A DNA stretch of 64,000 bases, from the NCBI GenBank assembly GCA_022823185.1, contig JAJDXQ010000034.1, positions 62,001-126,000 of the forward strand, given 5' to 3'. Source of the DNA: Caldilineaceae bacterium (GTDB lineage Bacteria > Chloroflexota > Anaerolineae > Caldilineales > Caldilineaceae). The notes below the pieces were generated by a model. It worked only from the letters and a program-made list of their open reading frames with translations, made no database searches and was not told the DNA's origin. Below are positions 61,771-64,000 of the stretch, in pieces (the first letter of the stretch is position 1; each line of letters opens with the position of its first letter). Position numbers and translations under genes: made by a program.

Positions 61771-63498
61771 ATGAAATACGCAATCCTGCTCCCCGTCCTG
61801 CTCCTGTGCCTTGTCGCCCTTACAGCCTGCGCAATGCAGCCCCTGCCCGAACCGTCCTCCCCGGCAACCCAGGTTACGCCAACCGCAGAGCATGTCGCCG
61901 CCCCAACAAACACGCCCTCTGCCGAGCCGCAGCCTGTGCCAACTGCGCAGCCTCCACCGCTGAGTCGAAATGTTGCGCTCGCTGGCGTATGGCGCTCCTC
62001 CGAAGGCGAAGAAACAGCCCACCTGGCCTTTGACGACGATCCCGATACCAACTGGAACGCGAATAACCTTGCCGCCCAGTGGATTGCCGTCACGCTCGAC
62101 TCTATCTACCTTGTGGACAGAATCGAGCTCGTCGTGGCCCAGGCGCCGGCTGGCCCGACAACGCACCTGATCTGGCTCGGCAACGGTTCGGGAGTGCGCA
62201 CCCTTTACACTCGCCTTACGGACATCCATACCGAGGACGGTCAAACTCTGACAGTTGACTTTGACCCGCCCCGCCCGGTTGATGACCTGCTTGTTCATAC
62301 CCTCGAGAGCCCCAGCTGGGTCGCCTGGCGCGAAGTAAGAGTGTTTGGCTCCCTGGCCAGTGGCAACGAAGCGGGCGGCGAACTCCCCTCTTTGAAAACA
62401 GAACGAATCATCGAGAACCTGGTAATGCCGGTGCAGGTCACCCATGCTGGCGACGGCAGCCGGCGCCTCTTCATCGTCGAGCAAGAGGGGCGCATTCGCG
62501 TCTTCAAGGACGGCGTGGAGAACGAGGGCCTGTTTATCGATATCTCCAGCCAAATCTCCTGCTGCGGTGAAAGCGGGCTCATGAATATAGCCTTCTCGCC
62601 AGGTTTCCCATCCAACCGTCAGTTCTATCTGAGTTACACAGATCGCGCTGGAGACCTGGTTGTCAGCCGGTTTATCGCCGCCCCCGACCTCGCAACAGCA
62701 GACCCTGCCACGGAGGAAATACTCCTGACCGTCAGCCAGCCCCACCACGATCATAACGGGGGCAGCATCTCCTTCAACCCCTTCGACGGATACCTGTACG
62801 TTGGGATCGGCGACGGCGGCAGTGACGATCTGCCTCCACACGAAAGTCAATTCCCGGATCATCTTCTCGGCAAAGTCCTCAGAATCGATGTTGAATCATC
62901 CCAGTTCCCGTATAGCATTCCACCTGGCAATCCCTATGTCGATGTCGATGGCTATCGCCCGGAAATCTGGGCCTCAGGCCTGCGAAATCCGTGGGGATTC
63001 GCGTTCGACCCGCAAAACGGCGACCTCTATATCCCCGATACCGGGCATAGTCAGCGTGAGGAAGTGAATTTCCTGCCATGGGCTCGCCAAGGGGGCGACA
63101 ACTACGGCTGGCCGACAATAGAAGGCACGAGATGTCTGAAGATTCCCGGCATGCCCGTCCCTTGCCACCAGGCTGCCATCTTTACGTCGCCGGTCGCCGA
63201 GTACGATCGCGCCCGCGGTTGCGCCGTGGTGGGCGGCGTCGTCTATCGCGGCGCCGAGTTTCCCCATCTGGACGGCCGTTTTCTCTTCGCCGATTTCTGC
63301 CGGGGAGATGTCTGGAGCCTGCATCAGCCCCCTCCACCCGAAGATCAAAGTGCAGGGCCGGTCAGCCTGGAGGGGTGGCGCGCAGAACTGGTCCTGAAAG
63401 CCTTCAACATAGTCAGCAGCATCGGAAATGACCAAGACGGAAACCTGTATGTTGTCGTCTACCAGCCTGGCGCTATCCTCAAAATCTCCCGCAACTGA
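61771..63498 (+). CDS. Lipoprotein: discoidin-like domain + PQQ-glucose-dehydrogenase-like propeller
   Basis: 575 aa from ATG 61771, where a signal peptide begins (AILLPVLLLCLVALTAC, lipobox); a longer frame to 61669 would add an uncharacteristic leader. A Pro/Thr stalk to about 65, discoidin-like domain about 70-200 (AFDDDPDTNWNANNLAAQW), then propeller: RLFIVEQEGRIRVF, ISCCGESGLMNIAFSPGFP, DHNGGSISFNPFDGYLYVGIGDGG-type loop, GLRNPWGFAF, IPDTGHSQREEV, and GCAVVGGVVYRG with DFCRGDVW. Last of four paralogous genes; 219 bp before the third sulfatase. Conservation of His, Asp-Gly and Arg-Asn-Pro positions suggests an active enzyme. Confidence 0.88.
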   Translation: MKYAILLPVLLLCLVALTACAMQPLPEPSSPATQVTPTAEHVAAPTNTPSAEPQPVPTAQPPPLSRNVALAGVWRSSEGEETAHLAFDDDPDTNWNANNLAAQWIAVTLDSIYLVDRIELVVAQAPAGPTTHLIWLGNGSGVRTLYTRLTDIHTEDGQTLTVDFDPPRPVDDLLVHTLESPSWVAWREVRVFGSLASGNEAGGELPSLKTERIIENLVMPVQVTHAGDGSRRLFIVEQEGRIRVFKDGVENEGLFIDISSQISCCGESGLMNIAFSPGFPSNRQFYLSYTDRAGDLVVSRFIAAPDLATADPATEEILLTVSQPHHDHNGGSISFNPFDGYLYVGIGDGGSDDLPPHESQFPDHLLGKVLRIDVESSQFPYSIPPGNPYVDVDGYRPEIWASGLRNPWGFAFDPQNGDLYIPDTGHSQREEVNFLPWARQGGDNYGWPTIEGTRCLKIPGMPVPCHQAAIFTSPVAEYDRARGCAVVGGVVYRGAEFPHLDGRFLFADFCRGDVWSLHQPPPPEDQSAGPVSLEGWRAELVLKAFNIVSSIGNDQDGNLYVVVYQPGAILKISRN

Positions 63499-63717
63499 AG
63501 GATACGCACGCTCTCTCTTTAGCAAGTCGCGCCTTATTCGAACTCAACTCGGTTCGCGCTGCGAAGATACGCGCCCCTTGACTGCTACAAATTGTCCCCG
63601 CGCCTTCTGGTCGTCCACACAGGAAAGAATGGCTGATAGAGACGTAGTCCGACCCACTACCCGAAGTCGCCGCAATACCTCGAGAAAAGCCAGAGCGCCA
63701 CGAAAGGAGGAGTCCCT

Positions 63718-64000
63718 ATGACGAAAGCGAAACGCCCCAACATCCTTTGGTTCTGCACTGACCAGCAAAGGTATGACACCATTCACGCGCTGGGCAATCC
63801 CCACATCAACACACCCAACCTGGATAAGCTCGTCGAGGAAGGTGTCTCCTTTACCCACGCCTTCTGCCAGAGCCCCATCTGCACGCCAAGCCGGGCCAGC
63901 TTTCTCACCGGCCGCTATCCCGCTAACGTCCGCGGCTGTATGAACGGCAACGAAGAATGGGGCGAAGGCGCCCCTCTCGTCACCGCCCTGCTGGCGGAGA
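63718..64000 (+). CDS. Sulfatase, N-terminal part (cut by window end)
   Basis: 94 codons are visible. AAGGAGG eight bases before the ATG gives the strongest ribosome-binding site in this block. NILWFCTDQQRYDTIHALG provides the first metal-binding Asp pair, and CTPSRASFLTGRYP is the Cys-type sulfatase signature. It lacks a signal peptide, so it is presumably cytosolic. It has CTPSR where the other two sulfatases have CVPSR. It shares its strand with the dehydrogenase-like lipoproteins and may be part of the same transcript, though a 219-bp gap allows a separate promoter. Confidence 0.93.
   Translation, partial: MTKAKRPNILWFCTDQQRYDTIHALGNPHINTPNLDKLVEEGVSFTHAFCQSPICTPSRASFLTGRYPANVRGCMNGNEEWGEGAPLVTALLAE

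Overview
The window is 64 kb of G+C-rich bacterial chromosome. It most likely comes from a member of the Chloroflexota (Caldilineae/Anaerolineae-like). The main reason is the concentration of Chlor_Arch_YYY (DUF2298) membrane proteins, an Agl23-type (TIGR03663-like) membrane protein, GT39-like membrane glycosyltransferases, TP-rich lipoproteins, Cys-type sulfatases, and an extracytoplasmic kinase tail of a kind seen in this phylum. This placement rests on gene content; no rRNA is present. No CRISPR array, prophage or intact insertion sequence was seen.

Layout. (1) 1-5.1 kb is a signalling block. It holds an ECF sigma factor (cut by the window start), an FHA-winged-helix regulator behind a near-consensus promoter with an overlapping palindrome, and a divergent transmembrane Ser/Thr kinase followed by a TP-rich lipoprotein. 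(2) 5.1-10.5 kb is housekeeping: threonine aldolase, a DUF697 protein, two tandem tRNA-Asp genes with their own promoter and terminator, FabI and TyrS. (3) 10.8-34.1 kb is one long minus-strand series of tightly spaced genes. It runs from a 1651-aa GT39-DUF2298 fusion through a Nudix hydrolase, a second DUF2298 protein, three more GT-C-like membrane proteins, a 1436-aa zinc-ribbon/GT39/PA14/NHL protein and a smaller zinc-ribbon/TM/NHL protein, to a sugar-acid (IlvD/Edd) dehydratase. This looks like a surface-glycan or lipid-linked glycosyl-transfer locus. (4) 34.6-35.9 kb holds decayed gene fragments. (5) 36.0-43.2 kb encodes a giant secreted FN3/LRR/metallopeptidase protein split by an apparent single-base frameshift. 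(6) 43.2-45.8 kb contains a small ORF with a strong ribosome-binding site and a G5/3D-domain cell-envelope protein.

(7) 46.0-64.0 kb is a catabolic and transport block. It has three sulfatases (the last cut by the window end), an oligopeptide/sugar-type ABC substrate-binding lipoprotein with two permeases but no ATPases, and four consecutive lipoproteins carrying five discoidin-like plus PQQ-glucose-dehydrogenase-like (HHIP/YliI-type) propeller units. All five propellers share an unusual Cys-Cys pair. The block reads as a system for desulfating and oxidising (sulfated) sugars and importing the products, but no substrate can be read from sequence alone.

Short dispersed intergenic repeats recur around 7.4-7.7, 46.0-46.2 and 48.0-48.3 kb. 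Assignments rest on motif recognition by eye; no database search or domain scoring was run. Start codons were chosen from ribosome-binding sites and family alignment and are flagged where uncertain.
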